This document shows, in pieces, positions 17,217-25,323 of a stretch of DNA of 64,000 nucleotides. The notes beneath the pieces are model-generated. The model saw only the letters and a list, made by a program, of their open reading frames with translations. It was not told where the DNA came from and searched no databases. The stretch is taken from NCBI GenBank assembly GCA_003482905.1, contig DMXM01000042.1, positions 11,821 through 75,820 of the forward strand, given 5' to 3'. The position numbers and the translations under genes are program-made. The stretch's first letter is position 1. Each line of letters opens with the position of its first letter. Source of the stretch: Elusimicrobiota bacterium (GTDB lineage: Bacteria; Elusimicrobiota; Elusimicrobia; Elusimicrobiales; UBA9959).

Positions 17217-19122
17217 TCCCGTAAAAATGGAACGGCTAAGCGCTGCCCTGCTCGGCTCCGACGCCCGGGCCGTCCTGCGCCGCCTGGGCGGATCGGGAGC
17301 CATGGAACTCATCCGGTTAAAAGAGGGGCCGGACACCGCGCCGCTGCCGCCGCCCGACAACGCCGGCGCGCGGGAATTTTGCCGGAGCCTGGCCTCAAGG
17401 GTGGAAGAACTGCGGCGGGCTCTGGGCCCCGGCGCCCTGAGCGCCTCAGCGCCGGGGGTTTTAACACCTGATGAGGCCGCGGCCTCTTTGTCCGCCCTGG
17501 AGTCGGAGGCAAAAATTATAATAAAGCGGCGTAGTTTGGCCGGTGAGGAAATGAAGGCCGCCGCCGCGGCCAGGGAAAAGATCTCCCCTTACGCGGCCCT
17601 GCCGCTGCCTTCCGACAGGCTCGCCGCGTTCTCATTTATACGCTGTTTCACCGGCACACTGCCCGTGGAAAACTTTAAGGCGCTGGCCGGGGCCCGCGCC
17701 GGAAAAAGCCTGCTCCTGCCCCTGGCTGAAAAGGACGGGCGATTTGTCGTACTGGGGTTAGCGGAGCGCGATAGCGCCGCGGCGCTGGCTTCGGACCTGA
17801 AGGCCGCCGGCTTCAGGCCGGAGGAGCCGCCGGCCCTGCCGGGGCTGACGCTGGAGGAGGCGGCGGCGCGCTTCGCTTCGGATGAAAAAACATCTGGCCG
17901 GGCGCTGCTCAGGGCCGAACAGGACCTGGCGGAAATGGCGGGCCGGATCTCGGGAACGCTGGCGGCCGTAGAAAACGCGGCGCTCGTAGAGGAGCGGCTG
18001 CTAGAGGCCGAGCGGTGCATGCCCGGGACAGGCTCCGCGGTACTGCTTTCCGGCTGGGTCCCCGTTCAAGAAACGGCGGCGCTGCGCTTTGAAATGTCCT
18101 CCGCCTCCTCCGGGCGCTGCGTGATAGAAGCCGGCGCGGAGGAAGGCGGCGCGCCGGTGCTGCTGCGCCCGCCGGCGTGGTTAAGGCCTTTTTTGGAAAT
18201 GACAAAAGCTTACGGCCTGCCCGGGTACGGCGAGGTGGACCCGACCGCCTTCGCGGCTATAGTTTACGTTCTGCTGTTCGGGGCCATGTTCGGGGACGCC
18301 GGGCACGGGGCGATGGTCTGCGCCGGCGGGCTCTGGCTGGCCGCAAAGGGCCGTCCCTCCGCGCGCGCCGCTGGGCGCATAACTGCTTATTGCGGCCTGT
18401 CCGGAATAGTTTTTGGGCTGGCATACGGGAGTTATTTTGGATTGGAAAGTTTTAAAAAATACGCCCTTTGGCGCGACCCTCTGGAAGGGGATCCTCTCGC
18501 GATGGTACTGGCGGCGGTGGCCGCGGGCGCGGTCGTCATCAGTCTGGGCGTGGTTCTCAACATCATAAACCGCGCCGGTTCCGGAGACAGGCTGGGCGCC
18601 GTCCTGGGCAGGTTCGGCGGGGCCGGGCTGTTGTTCTACTGGTGCGCCATACTTATGCTGACGGGAAAGCTGGGGACCGGCTTCGGGCTCCCGGTCCTTG
18701 GCGCGGCCCTCGCCTGCTGGGCATTAAAGGAACCGCTCACATACCTGGCCGGGCGCGGGGAGGGCGGTAAAAATGAAGGAGGACTTGAGGCCTTGGCGGA
18801 GGGTTTTGTCGGGGCTTTCGAGGGCGTACTGCTGTACCTGGCCAATACGGTGAGCTTCGCCCGTCTCGCCGCTTACGCGATGAGCCATGCGGCGCTGCTG
18901 GCCTCCTCCTATACGCTGGCGGCCGCAGCGGACAAGGCCTGGGGCCCCGGCAGCCTGGCCGGCCTGCTGGCAATTATCGCCGGGAACGCGGCGGCCATAC
19001 TGCTGGAGGGGACAGTGGCGGCGGTACAGGCGCTGCGTCTGGAATATTATGAATTTTTCGGGAAATTCTTCGAGGGGGGAGGACGGCCGTTCAGGCCGTT
19101 CGTCCTGGAGGGTATAAAATGA
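17209..19122 (+). CDS. ntpI: V/A-type ATPase subunit I (a-type)
   Basis: This 637-residue stator subunit has a cytoplasmic N-terminal half (about 1-330, alpha/beta and coiled coil) and a C-terminal half with about seven to eight membrane helices forming the ion half-channels. The GTG start at 17209 gives FSPVKMERLS, matching the family's VPVKM-type beginning, and is preferred over the ATG at 17227. GYGEVDPTAFAAIVYVLLFGAMFGDAGHG is the conserved start of the membrane domain (about 340-370). ANTVSFARLAAYAMSHAAL (about 545-563) contains the essential channel arginine. Overlaps neighbours on both sides. Confidence 0.92.
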   Translation: MFSPVKMERLSAALLGSDARAVLRRLGGSGAMELIRLKEGPDTAPLPPPDNAGAREFCRSLASRVEELRRALGPGALSASAPGVLTPDEAAASLSALESEAKIIIKRRSLAGEEMKAAAAAREKISPYAALPLPSDRLAAFSFIRCFTGTLPVENFKALAGARAGKSLLLPLAEKDGRFVVLGLAERDSAAALASDLKAAGFRPEEPPALPGLTLEEAAARFASDEKTSGRALLRAEQDLAEMAGRISGTLAAVENAALVEERLLEAERCMPGTGSAVLLSGWVPVQETAALRFEMSSASSGRCVIEAGAEEGGAPVLLRPPAWLRPFLEMTKAYGLPGYGEVDPTAFAAIVYVLLFGAMFGDAGHGAMVCAGGLWLAAKGRPSARAAGRITAYCGLSGIVFGLAYGSYFGLESFKKYALWRDPLEGDPLAMVLAAVAAGAVVISLGVVLNIINRAGSGDRLGAVLGRFGGAGLLFYWCAILMLTGKLGTGFGLPVLGAALACWALKEPLTYLAGRGEGGKNEGGLEALAEGFVGAFEGVLLYLANTVSFARLAAYAMSHAALLASSYTLAAAADKAWGPGSLAGLLAIIAGNAAAILLEGTVAAVQALRLEYYEFFGKFFEGGGRPFRPFVLEGIK

Positions 19123-19448
19123 GAAACAAGAACGCGAAGTTATTGATGGGGCCGTTACCGGTAGTTATGGCGCTGTGTACAAGCGCTTCCGCCGCTTTAC
19201 CCGGGGCCGGAGAGGCAGTAAGCGCCGCCGGGGGGAACGCGGTGGGACTCGGTTTCGCCGCCGCGCTGACCATGGCCTTGTGCGTGATGGGCTCGGCCTA
19301 CGCCATTGGGCGCATCGGTTCCGCGGCCATGGGCGCCGCCGCGGAGAAGCCCGAACTGCTGATACGCAGCTTATTGTTCGTAGCCCTGGCCGAAGGCCTC
19401 GCCGTGCTCGGCTTCGTTATTTCCATGATGATGATCCAGAAGATCTGA
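19119..19448 (+). CDS. ntpK: V/A-type ATPase proteolipid subunit K
   Basis: This 109-residue rotor ring subunit has a single hairpin. An N-terminal hydrophobic stretch ending TSASA (about 10-26) looks like a cleavable signal, as known for the Thermus homologue. Two helices (about 42-72 and 83-106) flank the loop AAEKPEL. The ion-binding Glu92 lies in ALAEGLAVLGF. There is no Gln beside it of the kind seen in Na+-pumping Enterococcus NtpK, so proton coupling is more likely. The start overlaps the subunit I stop (ATGA). Confidence 0.92.
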   Translation: MRNKNAKLLMGPLPVVMALCTSASAALPGAGEAVSAAGGNAVGLGFAAALTMALCVMGSAYAIGRIGSAAMGAAAEKPELLIRSLLFVALAEGLAVLGFVISMMMIQKI

Positions 19449-19451
19449 AAT

Positions 19452-19682
19452 ATGAAGTTCTATTGCATAGGCGACGAGGAAACCGCGCGCGGCTTGCGCC
19501 TGGCCGGGGTGGAGGCCAGAGTTGTAAGCGACGCGCGCGGGGCCGCCGAGGCCCTCTCCCTGGCGGCAGGGCGCAAGGATTGCGGTGTGATCATAATGAC
19601 GGCGGCGGCCGCGGCGCTGGTGAGGACGCAAGTGGACGAGATAAAACTGGAGCGCGCCGGACCGCTGATAGTGGAGATATAA
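19452..19682 (+). CDS. V/A-type ATPase subunit F (short)
   Basis: This 76-residue protein resembles V-type subunit F (NtpG in Enterococcus), the small central-shaft protein. The N-terminal YCIGDEETARGLRLAGVEA matches the family's IGD...GFRLAG start. The CheY-like fold continues to GVIIMTAAAAALVRT and ends GPLIVEI. It is shorter than the usual 100 or so residues and lacks the C-terminal regulatory helix. Its stop overlaps the next start (TAATG). Confidence 0.85.
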   Translation: MKFYCIGDEETARGLRLAGVEARVVSDARGAAEALSLAAGRKDCGVIIMTAAAAALVRTQVDEIKLERAGPLIVEI

Positions 19683-20314
19683 TGGAAATCCTTGGAAGCG
19701 CCGAGTCCCTTAAAAGGGCGATATTGGAGAAAGCCGGGAGCGAGAGCTCCGCCGTCATGGCGGCCGCTTTATCCGAGGCTGAATCCATTCTTGCCTCGGC
19801 GAGGGAGAGAGCGTCCAAGGATAGGGCGGCGCGCCTGGAAGCGGCGCTGGCGGAGGGCGCGCGCCGGCGGGAAATGATGATGGCCTCCGTTCCGCTGGAA
19901 GCCGGGCGCTTGCGCGCCCTCCGCCTGGAAGCCCTGCTCGACGCTATAAAGGAGGAGGCTTTGGCCAGGCTGAAGGCCGAAGCCGGCGGGGCGGGCGGGT
20001 CCGCCGTGGCCGCGGGGCTGGCCGCGCAGGCGGTAAGGGTCATGGAAGGGAACGAATTTGTGATCACGCTGGGCGCCGGTGATGTTCCGAAGGCGGCGGG
20101 GCTCGCCGCGGAAATAGAGCGGCTGGCGGGGCGCGGGCCGCTGGCTGTTTCCTTCGAAGAGGATCCGGGTCTTGACGGCGGGGTCAGGGTGCGGGATGGC
20201 GGGGGGCGTCAATACTGGGACAACAGTTTCAGGGCCAGGCTTGAAAGATCATGGCCGGTCCTGCGCGGGCGCCTGCTGCCCGACGGCGCCGGCGTGAACC
20301 GGAGGAAAGCATGA
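19682..20314 (+). CDS. ntpE: V/A-type ATPase subunit E
   Basis: This 210-residue peripheral stalk subunit has a long N-terminal helix (about 15-100, Ala/Glu/Arg-rich) that pairs with the G/H subunit, and a C-terminal alpha/beta globular domain ending in GVRVRDGGGRQYWDNSFRAR, which resembles the family's GG.. D N T .. R motif. ATG at 19682 overlaps the subunit F stop. An in-frame extension upstream lies in the preceding gene and is not used. The stop overlaps the ntpA start. Confidence 0.88.
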   Translation: MEILGSAESLKRAILEKAGSESSAVMAAALSEAESILASARERASKDRAARLEAALAEGARRREMMMASVPLEAGRLRALRLEALLDAIKEEALARLKAEAGGAGGSAVAAGLAAQAVRVMEGNEFVITLGAGDVPKAAGLAAEIERLAGRGPLAVSFEEDPGLDGGVRVRDGGGRQYWDNSFRARLERSWPVLRGRLLPDGAGVNRRKA

Positions 20315-22101
20315 ACGCCGCGCAAGAAGGGGACAAGCCCCGGGTAACGCGGGTGAGCGGACCGGTGGTCACGGTGAAGGGCATGGGTGAAGCGCTCATG
20401 TACGAAGTGGTGCGGGTGGGCGAACTGGGCCTTGTGGGAGAGGTGGTAAGACAAGCCGGCGACCTGGCCACGGTGCAGGTCTACGAGGACACCTCCATGC
20501 TCAAGCCAGGAGCTATAGTGGAGCGTACCGGGGAACCGCTGTCTTTGTGGCTGGGGCCCGGGCTAATCGGGAATATTTACGACGGGATACAACGGCCGCT
20601 GCCCGCCCTGCGCGCGCTTGCCGGCGTCTGGATACGGCGCGGCGACAAAGCGGACCCGCTGGACGCGAACAGGCGCTGGGAGTTCAAGCCGCTGCTGCGG
20701 CCCGGGCAAAAGGTCGCCGCCGGCCAGGCCGCCGGTCTGGTGATGGAGACGCCGCTGGTGGAGCATAAAATAATGATCCCGCCGGGGGTGGAGGGGACGG
20801 TGCGGTCGGCCGCCGGGCCGGGCAGCTACACTATAAACGAGACCCTGGCCGTTATAGACACGCCCTCGGGCCAGGCCGAAGTTACGATGCTGCAGAAATG
20901 GCCGGTGCGCCGGCCGCGCCCTGCGCGCGAGCGCCGCCGCGTGGAAGAGCCCCTGGTGACCGGCCAGCGCGTGATAGACACGTTCTTCCCGCTGGGTAAA
21001 GGCGGGGCCGCCTGCATTCCCGGCGGCTTCGGCACCGGCAAAACAATTACCCAGCACCAGCTGGCTAAGTGGTCCGACGCCGGGATAATAATATTCATAG
21101 GCTGCGGAGAGCGCGGCAACGAGATGACCGAAGTGCTGCGCGAGTTCCCGGAGCTTAAGGACCCGCGCACAGGCCGGCCGCTGATGGAGAGGACCATCCT
21201 TATAGCCAATACCTCCAACATGCCGGTGGCGGCGCGCGAAATTTCCATCTACACGGGCATCACCCTGGCCGAGTATTACCGTGACATGGGCTACGACGTG
21301 GCGGTCTTCGCCGACTCCACCAGCCGCTGGGCGGAAGCCCTGCGCGAAATGGCGGCACGGCTGGAAGAAATGCCGGCGGAGGAGGGGTTTCCGGCCAGCC
21401 TCCCGTCGCGCCTCGCCCAGTTCTACGAGCGCGGCGGCGCGGTAACCACGCTGGGTGGTGACAGAGGCTCGGTAAGCATAGTGGGGGCGGTAAGCCCCCC
21501 GGGCGGGGATTTCTCGGAGCCGGTCACGCAGCATACCCGGCGCTTCACCCGTGTTTTCTGGTCGTTGGATACGGAACTCGCCAACGCCAGGCATTACCCG
21601 GCCATAAACTGGCTGCGTTCCTATTCCGACTACCTCGACGAGGTAGGGGGGAGCTGGGAGCGGGCGGCTCCCGGCTGGCGGGCGCTGCGCGACGAGGCCA
21701 TGGAGGTGATGCAGCGCGAGGAGCATTACCGCCAGATAGCCAGGCTGGTGGGGCCGGATTCCCTGCCGGACAGCCAGCGGCTGTTCCTTTTTATAGGCGG
21801 CGTGATGCGCGACGGCTTCCTGTCGCAGAACGCCTTTGAGCCGGAGGACGCCTACTGCCCGCTGGAAAAACAGGCGGCGCTGCTCGGCGTGATCATGGCC
21901 CTTTACCGCGGCGGGCGGGACCTGATAAAGGCGGGGACGGCGCTGGCGGCCCTGACGGCCCTGCCGTGCGTGCCGGAGATCCTGCGCGCGAAAACCGACT
22001 ACGCGGGCGGCGACCTCGAAGGTCTGGCGCGGCTGGCGGCGCGCGTGGCCGGCGAGCTGGAAGGATTAAACAAGCGGACCGCCGGCGGGGAGGCCTCATG
22101 A
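20311..22101 (+). CDS. ntpA: V/A-type ATPase catalytic subunit A
   Basis: This 596-residue catalytic subunit hydrolyses or makes ATP. The order is: N-terminal barrel (RVSGPVVTVKG), the non-homologous bulge (about 105-190) unique to V/A-type A subunits, Walker A GGFGTGKTITQHQLAKW (usually GPFGSGKT, so Pro is Gly here), the catalytic Glu in GCGERGNEM, Walker B VAVFADSTSRWAEALRE, and a C-terminal helical bundle. ATG at 20311 has GGAGG 5-6 nt upstream and overlaps the ntpE stop. An upstream in-frame extension to 20251 is disfavoured. Confidence 0.96.
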   Translation: MNAAQEGDKPRVTRVSGPVVTVKGMGEALMYEVVRVGELGLVGEVVRQAGDLATVQVYEDTSMLKPGAIVERTGEPLSLWLGPGLIGNIYDGIQRPLPALRALAGVWIRRGDKADPLDANRRWEFKPLLRPGQKVAAGQAAGLVMETPLVEHKIMIPPGVEGTVRSAAGPGSYTINETLAVIDTPSGQAEVTMLQKWPVRRPRPARERRRVEEPLVTGQRVIDTFFPLGKGGAACIPGGFGTGKTITQHQLAKWSDAGIIIFIGCGERGNEMTEVLREFPELKDPRTGRPLMERTILIANTSNMPVAAREISIYTGITLAEYYRDMGYDVAVFADSTSRWAEALREMAARLEEMPAEEGFPASLPSRLAQFYERGGAVTTLGGDRGSVSIVGAVSPPGGDFSEPVTQHTRRFTRVFWSLDTELANARHYPAINWLRSYSDYLDEVGGSWERAAPGWRALRDEAMEVMQREEHYRQIARLVGPDSLPDSQRLFLFIGGVMRDGFLSQNAFEPEDAYCPLEKQAALLGVIMALYRGGRDLIKAGTALAALTALPCVPEILRAKTDYAGGDLEGLARLAARVAGELEGLNKRTAGGEAS

Positions 22102-23504
22102 ACTACGAAGCGGACCGCGGGCTGGAATACAAAGGAGCCTCGCGCATAGAGGGGCCGCTGGTGGTGGTGGAGCGCGTGCGCGACGCCGGCTACGACGAAC
22201 TGGTGGAAATAAGGGGCCCGGGCGGGCAGCCCCGCCTCGGGCGCGTGCTGGAGATCTCGGAGAACCATGCGCTGGTGCAGGTGCTCGAGGGCACCGACGG
22301 GCTGTCGGGCGGCACCGTGCGCGCCCGCTTCCTCGGGGAAAGCCTGCGGCTGCCGGTTTCGCGGAGCATGCTGGGGCGTGTTTTCGACGGCCTGGGCCGG
22401 CCCGCCGACGGCGGGCCGCCGCCTCTCTCCGGCGACAGGCGCGACGTGAACGGCGCGCCCATAAACCCCGTGGCCCGGCGCTACCCGAGAGAATTCATAC
22501 AGACCGGGATCTCCGCCATAGACGGCATGAACGCCCTGGTGCGCGGCCAGAAGCTGCCGATCTTCTCCGGCAACGGCCTCCCGCACGACCGCGTCTGCGC
22601 GCAGCTGGTGAGGCAGGCGAAGCTGCCGGGTGAAAGCACGGAGTTCTCCATAGTCTTCGCCGCCATGGGGGTCAAGCGGGATGTGGCCGATTTTTTTATG
22701 CGGGACTTCGCCGGCTCGGGGGCGCTGGGCCGCGTGGCGATGTTCCTGTCCCTGGCCGACGCGCCCGGCGTAGAGCGCCTGCTTACGCCGCGCGCCGCGC
22801 TGACGCTGGCGGAGCACCTGGCCTTCGACTGCGGGCAGCACGTGCTTGTGGTGCTGACCGACATGACCAATTACTGCGAAAGCCTGCGCGAGGTGGGCAC
22901 GGCCAGGGGGGAGATCCCCGGCCGCAAGGGCTATCCCGGCTACCTGTACTCCGACCTGGCCGCCATCTACGAACGGGCCGGCCGCGTCGAGGGCTCGCCA
23001 GGCTCCATCACCCAGACCGCCATATTGACCATGCCTTCCGACGATATAAGCCACCCGGTGCCGGACCTGACGGGTTATATCACCGAAGGGCAGATAGTGC
23101 TGGACCGCGACCTATTCCAGCGGGGCGTCTACCCGCCCATAGCCGGGCTGCCGAGCCTGTCGAGGCTGATGAAGGACGGGATCGGCAAGGGCTATACCCG
23201 GGAAGACCACCCCGCTCTGGCGAGCCAGTTGTTCGCCTGTTACGCCTATGTTAAACGCGTGCGCGCGCTGGCCGATATTATCGGCGAGGAGGAATTGAGC
23301 GCGGGGGATAAGGTGTATATGAAGTTCGGGGAGGCTTTTGAAAAACGCTTTCTCACGCAGGGAGAGCGGGAGGACAGGCCGATAGCCGGGACGCTGGACC
23401 TGGGCTGGGAGATCTTGTCGCTGCTGCCGCGCGAGGAACTTCACCGGGTAAGCGCGGCCCTGCTCGATGAGCGCCATGGGAAAGGATTAAAAACCAAGGG
23501 CTAA
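22098..23504 (+). CDS. ntpB: V/A-type ATPase subunit B
   Basis: The 468-residue non-catalytic partner of subunit A. It has the family start (EYKGASRIEGPLVVVERV), the marker PISGDRRDVNG-like text as PPLSGDRRDVNGAPINP, FIQTGISAIDGMN, FSGNGLPHDRV in place of a Walker A motif (as normal for B) and the TDMTNYCESLREV region. ATG at 22098 overlaps the ntpA stop; upstream in-frame sequence belongs to ntpA. SITQTAILTMPSDDISHPVPDL is the conserved stretch contributing to the catalytic interface. Confidence 0.96.
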   Translation: MNYEADRGLEYKGASRIEGPLVVVERVRDAGYDELVEIRGPGGQPRLGRVLEISENHALVQVLEGTDGLSGGTVRARFLGESLRLPVSRSMLGRVFDGLGRPADGGPPPLSGDRRDVNGAPINPVARRYPREFIQTGISAIDGMNALVRGQKLPIFSGNGLPHDRVCAQLVRQAKLPGESTEFSIVFAAMGVKRDVADFFMRDFAGSGALGRVAMFLSLADAPGVERLLTPRAALTLAEHLAFDCGQHVLVVLTDMTNYCESLREVGTARGEIPGRKGYPGYLYSDLAAIYERAGRVEGSPGSITQTAILTMPSDDISHPVPDLTGYITEGQIVLDRDLFQRGVYPPIAGLPSLSRLMKDGIGKGYTREDHPALASQLFACYAYVKRVRALADIIGEEELSAGDKVYMKFGEAFEKRFLTQGEREDRPIAGTLDLGWEILSLLPREELHRVSAALLDERHGKGLKTKG

Positions 23505-23514
23505 AGGAGGGGAT

Positions 23515-24168
23515 ATGGCTTTATTGAATATGCCGGCCACGAAGTCCGCCGTCCTGGAACTTCGCCGTCAGCTGGTTTTCGCGGAGGAAGGCTTCTCCCT
23601 GCTGGACCAAAAAAAAGAATTGCTGCTGGCGGAGCTGGCGGAACGCTCCGGGCGCGCCGCGCGGGAGAGGACGCTGGCGCAAAAGGCTCTCGGGAAGGCG
23701 TTCGCCGATCTGCGCGAGGCCGAACTGGACGCCGGGTCGGAGGCCGTGGCCAGGGCGGCGCTCGGGGCGAGGCCGGCCTATAGAATGGAGATCAGGGAGC
23801 GCCGGCTGATGGGGATAAAATTGCCGGAAGCCCTGGCGGCGGCGGAGACGCCCGCCGCCGCGTTCGGCCCGGGCGGCACTCCGGCCGCGGCGGCGGCCGC
23901 GGCCCGCTCGTTCACGGCCGCTCTGACGTTTTTGGCCGCGTTAGCGGGGAGCGAGACCTCCGCGCTGCGCCTGGCCCGCGAGCTGAAAAAGACGCAGCGC
24001 CGCTGCAACGCCCTTTCGAAGAAGATCATCCCGGACTGCCGGGAGACCATGGCTTATCTGGGCGGTTCCCTGGAGGAGCGCGAAAGAGAATCTTTTGTGA
24101 TACTGAAGATGATCAGGAACAGGCTGAGGCTGGAGGGAAACCGGGCGGATCAGCGGCGCGCCGTGTGA
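23515..24168 (+). CDS. ntpD: V/A-type ATPase subunit D
   Basis: This 217-residue central shaft subunit is a long antiparallel coiled coil. The N-terminal family signature is PATKSAVLELRRQLVFAEEGFSLLDQKKELLL (positions 7-38, with KS..L and LLDQK-ELLL cores). The C-terminal half has NALSKKIIPDCRETMAYLGGSLEERERESFVILK, also typical. AGGAGG precedes ATG. It is the last gene of the V-type operon, and its 3' end overlaps the convergent ubiE gene by 19 bp, with no terminator between. Confidence 0.94.
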   Translation: MALLNMPATKSAVLELRRQLVFAEEGFSLLDQKKELLLAELAERSGRAARERTLAQKALGKAFADLREAELDAGSEAVARAALGARPAYRMEIRERRLMGIKLPEALAAAETPAAAFGPGGTPAAAAAAARSFTAALTFLAALAGSETSALRLARELKKTQRRCNALSKKIIPDCRETMAYLGGSLEERERESFVILKMIRNRLRLEGNRADQRRAV

Positions 24169-24854
24169 ACGGCCACCGCTCCAGGGCAGAGGATATTCGC
24201 CGAAACGTCGCGGAACCCGGCTTCGCAAAGCAAGGCGGAGAACTGGGCGGCGGAATAAAAATTCAATATCGTATTCCTAAGGAAGGAATACGAGGCGCGG
24301 CTTTTGGGGGAGAGCAGGTTGAGCAGGGCTATGACGGCTATCACATAGGCCCGCATTAAAAACCAGAGCGCCGGATTCTCCGGCCGGGTGGTTTCCAGGT
24401 TAAGAAAAAAACCGCCCGGTTTAAGCACCCGGCCGAACTCGCGCAGGGCGGCCAGCATTTTTTCCCGGTCTATGTTGAGATTGCGCGTGGCGAAGGAGAT
24501 CGTGACCAGGTCGAAAACGGCGTCCGGGAAGGGGAGTTCCTTGGCCTCGGCCCGCAGAAAGGTTGTTTCCGGGTGTTTGGTCCTGGCGGAGGAGAGCATG
24601 GCGGGGCTGAGGTCGGCGCCGCAGATCTCCGCGCCCGGAGCGAGGCATTTTTTCAGGGCCGCGGAAAAATCACCGGTGCCGCAGCAGACGTCCAGGGCTT
24701 TTGCCCGCCCGGGGGCCAGCCGGCCGGCCGCGGCGGCGGCCCGGGCGCGCCAGTAACGGTCCAGGCCGAAGGTCAACAGGGAATTGGCCGCTCCGTAAAA
24801 AAGGTAAATGCCGTCATAAAACCCGGCTATCGCCAGTTCTGTTTTTGACGGCAT
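24150..24854 (-). CDS. ubiE: UbiE/MenG-family quinone C-methyltransferase
   Basis: This 234-residue SAM-dependent methyltransferase is of the UbiE/COQ5 class, which methylates demethylmenaquinone or the ubiquinone precursor. The SAM site is ALDVCCGTGDFS (about 53-64). The family-specific ISFATRNLNIDREKMLAALRE and RVLKPGGFFLNLE follow, and the N-terminus FYDGIYLFYGAANSLLTFGLDRYWR matches UbiE. No other quinone genes are near, so menaquinone use is inference. It starts 25 nt after the stop of the 57-residue gene in the same direction, likely one transcript, and converges with ntpD with a 19-bp overlap. Confidence 0.9.
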   Translation of the reverse strand: MPSKTELAIAGFYDGIYLFYGAANSLLTFGLDRYWRARAAAAAGRLAPGRAKALDVCCGTGDFSAALKKCLAPGAEICGADLSPAMLSSARTKHPETTFLRAEAKELPFPDAVFDLVTISFATRNLNIDREKMLAALREFGRVLKPGGFFLNLETTRPENPALWFLMRAYVIAVIALLNLLSPKSRASYSFLRNTILNFYSAAQFSALLCEAGFRDVSANILCPGAVAVHTARR

Positions 24855-24879
24855 TTAACGTGCGGACCGAAGGAAAAAA

Positions 24880-25053
24880 CTATTTTTTCTCTTCTTTGTT
24901 GTCGTTTTCGGCCACGAACTTCTTGATCTCTTCAAAACCCTCTATGATGAGGCGGGCTTTGGAGAGGCCGAAAGAGAACGGGTATTTGTCGTTCTCGTTC
25001 CTCTTGAGTATGAGGACGGGCTGGCCTTTGTATTCTGTTCTTTCAACTATCAT
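24880..25053 (-). CDS. 57-residue small protein
   Basis: This short open frame encodes 57 residues beginning MIVERTEYKGQPVLILKR, with the central KYPFSFGLSKARLIIEGFEE and a charged Lys/Glu tail. It is probably real: the Shine-Dalgarno GGAGGG sits 8 nt before ATG, the frame is free of stops, and codon choice matches the neighbours. The predicted shape is a beta hairpin plus helix, and it is cytoplasmic. Proteins of this type (YKG.PVL.L.R, YPF.FG..KA) recall small conserved uncharacterised proteins, but I cannot name a family. It lies upstream of ubiE on the same strand. Confidence 0.8.
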   Translation of the reverse strand: MIVERTEYKGQPVLILKRNENDKYPFSFGLSKARLIIEGFEEIKKFVAENDNKEEKK

Positions 25054-25135
25054 AATTTGCTCCCTCCACGCGCTTAAGCGTTCAAGTCCTTATGCTAGCA
25101 TAAAAATATCGCGCGATTCAATAATAATAAATATT

Positions 25136-25168
25136 AAGGCCGGGCCTCGCGGCGAGGCCCGGCCTTTT
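25136..25168 (+). terminator. Perfect 15-bp hairpin between divergent genes
   Basis: AAGGCCGGGCCTCGC (25136-25150) and GCGAGGCCCGGCCTT (25152-25166) are perfectly complementary and followed by TTTT on the plus strand. No plus-strand gene ends before it, since it lies between the divergent 57-residue gene and the pil operon. It may insulate the pil promoter from read-through or be a remnant palindrome. The rest of the 270-nt gap 25054-25323 holds the pil promoter. Confidence 0.6.
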
Positions 25169-25225
25169 CCCACTCCCGTTTGTGCGGGACCCGGGGCCGG
25201 AGGGCGAGATTTTCTTTTTTATCTA

Positions 25226-25253
25226 TTGACCTGTAATAGTTATTTAATATAAT
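25226..25253 (+). promoter_or_regulatory. Sigma-70-type promoter of the pilMNOPQ operon
   Basis: TTGACC (25226-25231) and a perfect TATAAT (25248-25253) with a 16-nt spacer. The predicted start is about 25260, leaving a leader of about 64 nt before pilM. Confidence 0.8.
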
Positions 25254-25323
25254 TGTTCTATAACTAAGTTGTGGAGTTAAATTAAGCGCGGTTCGGGATG
25301 GCGCGGAGGGCTTTTAAAACTTA

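Noticed and set aside
19175..19681. Long upstream extension of the V-type subunit E frame
   Set aside because: It covers subunits K and F in another frame; the ATG at 19682 fits the family.
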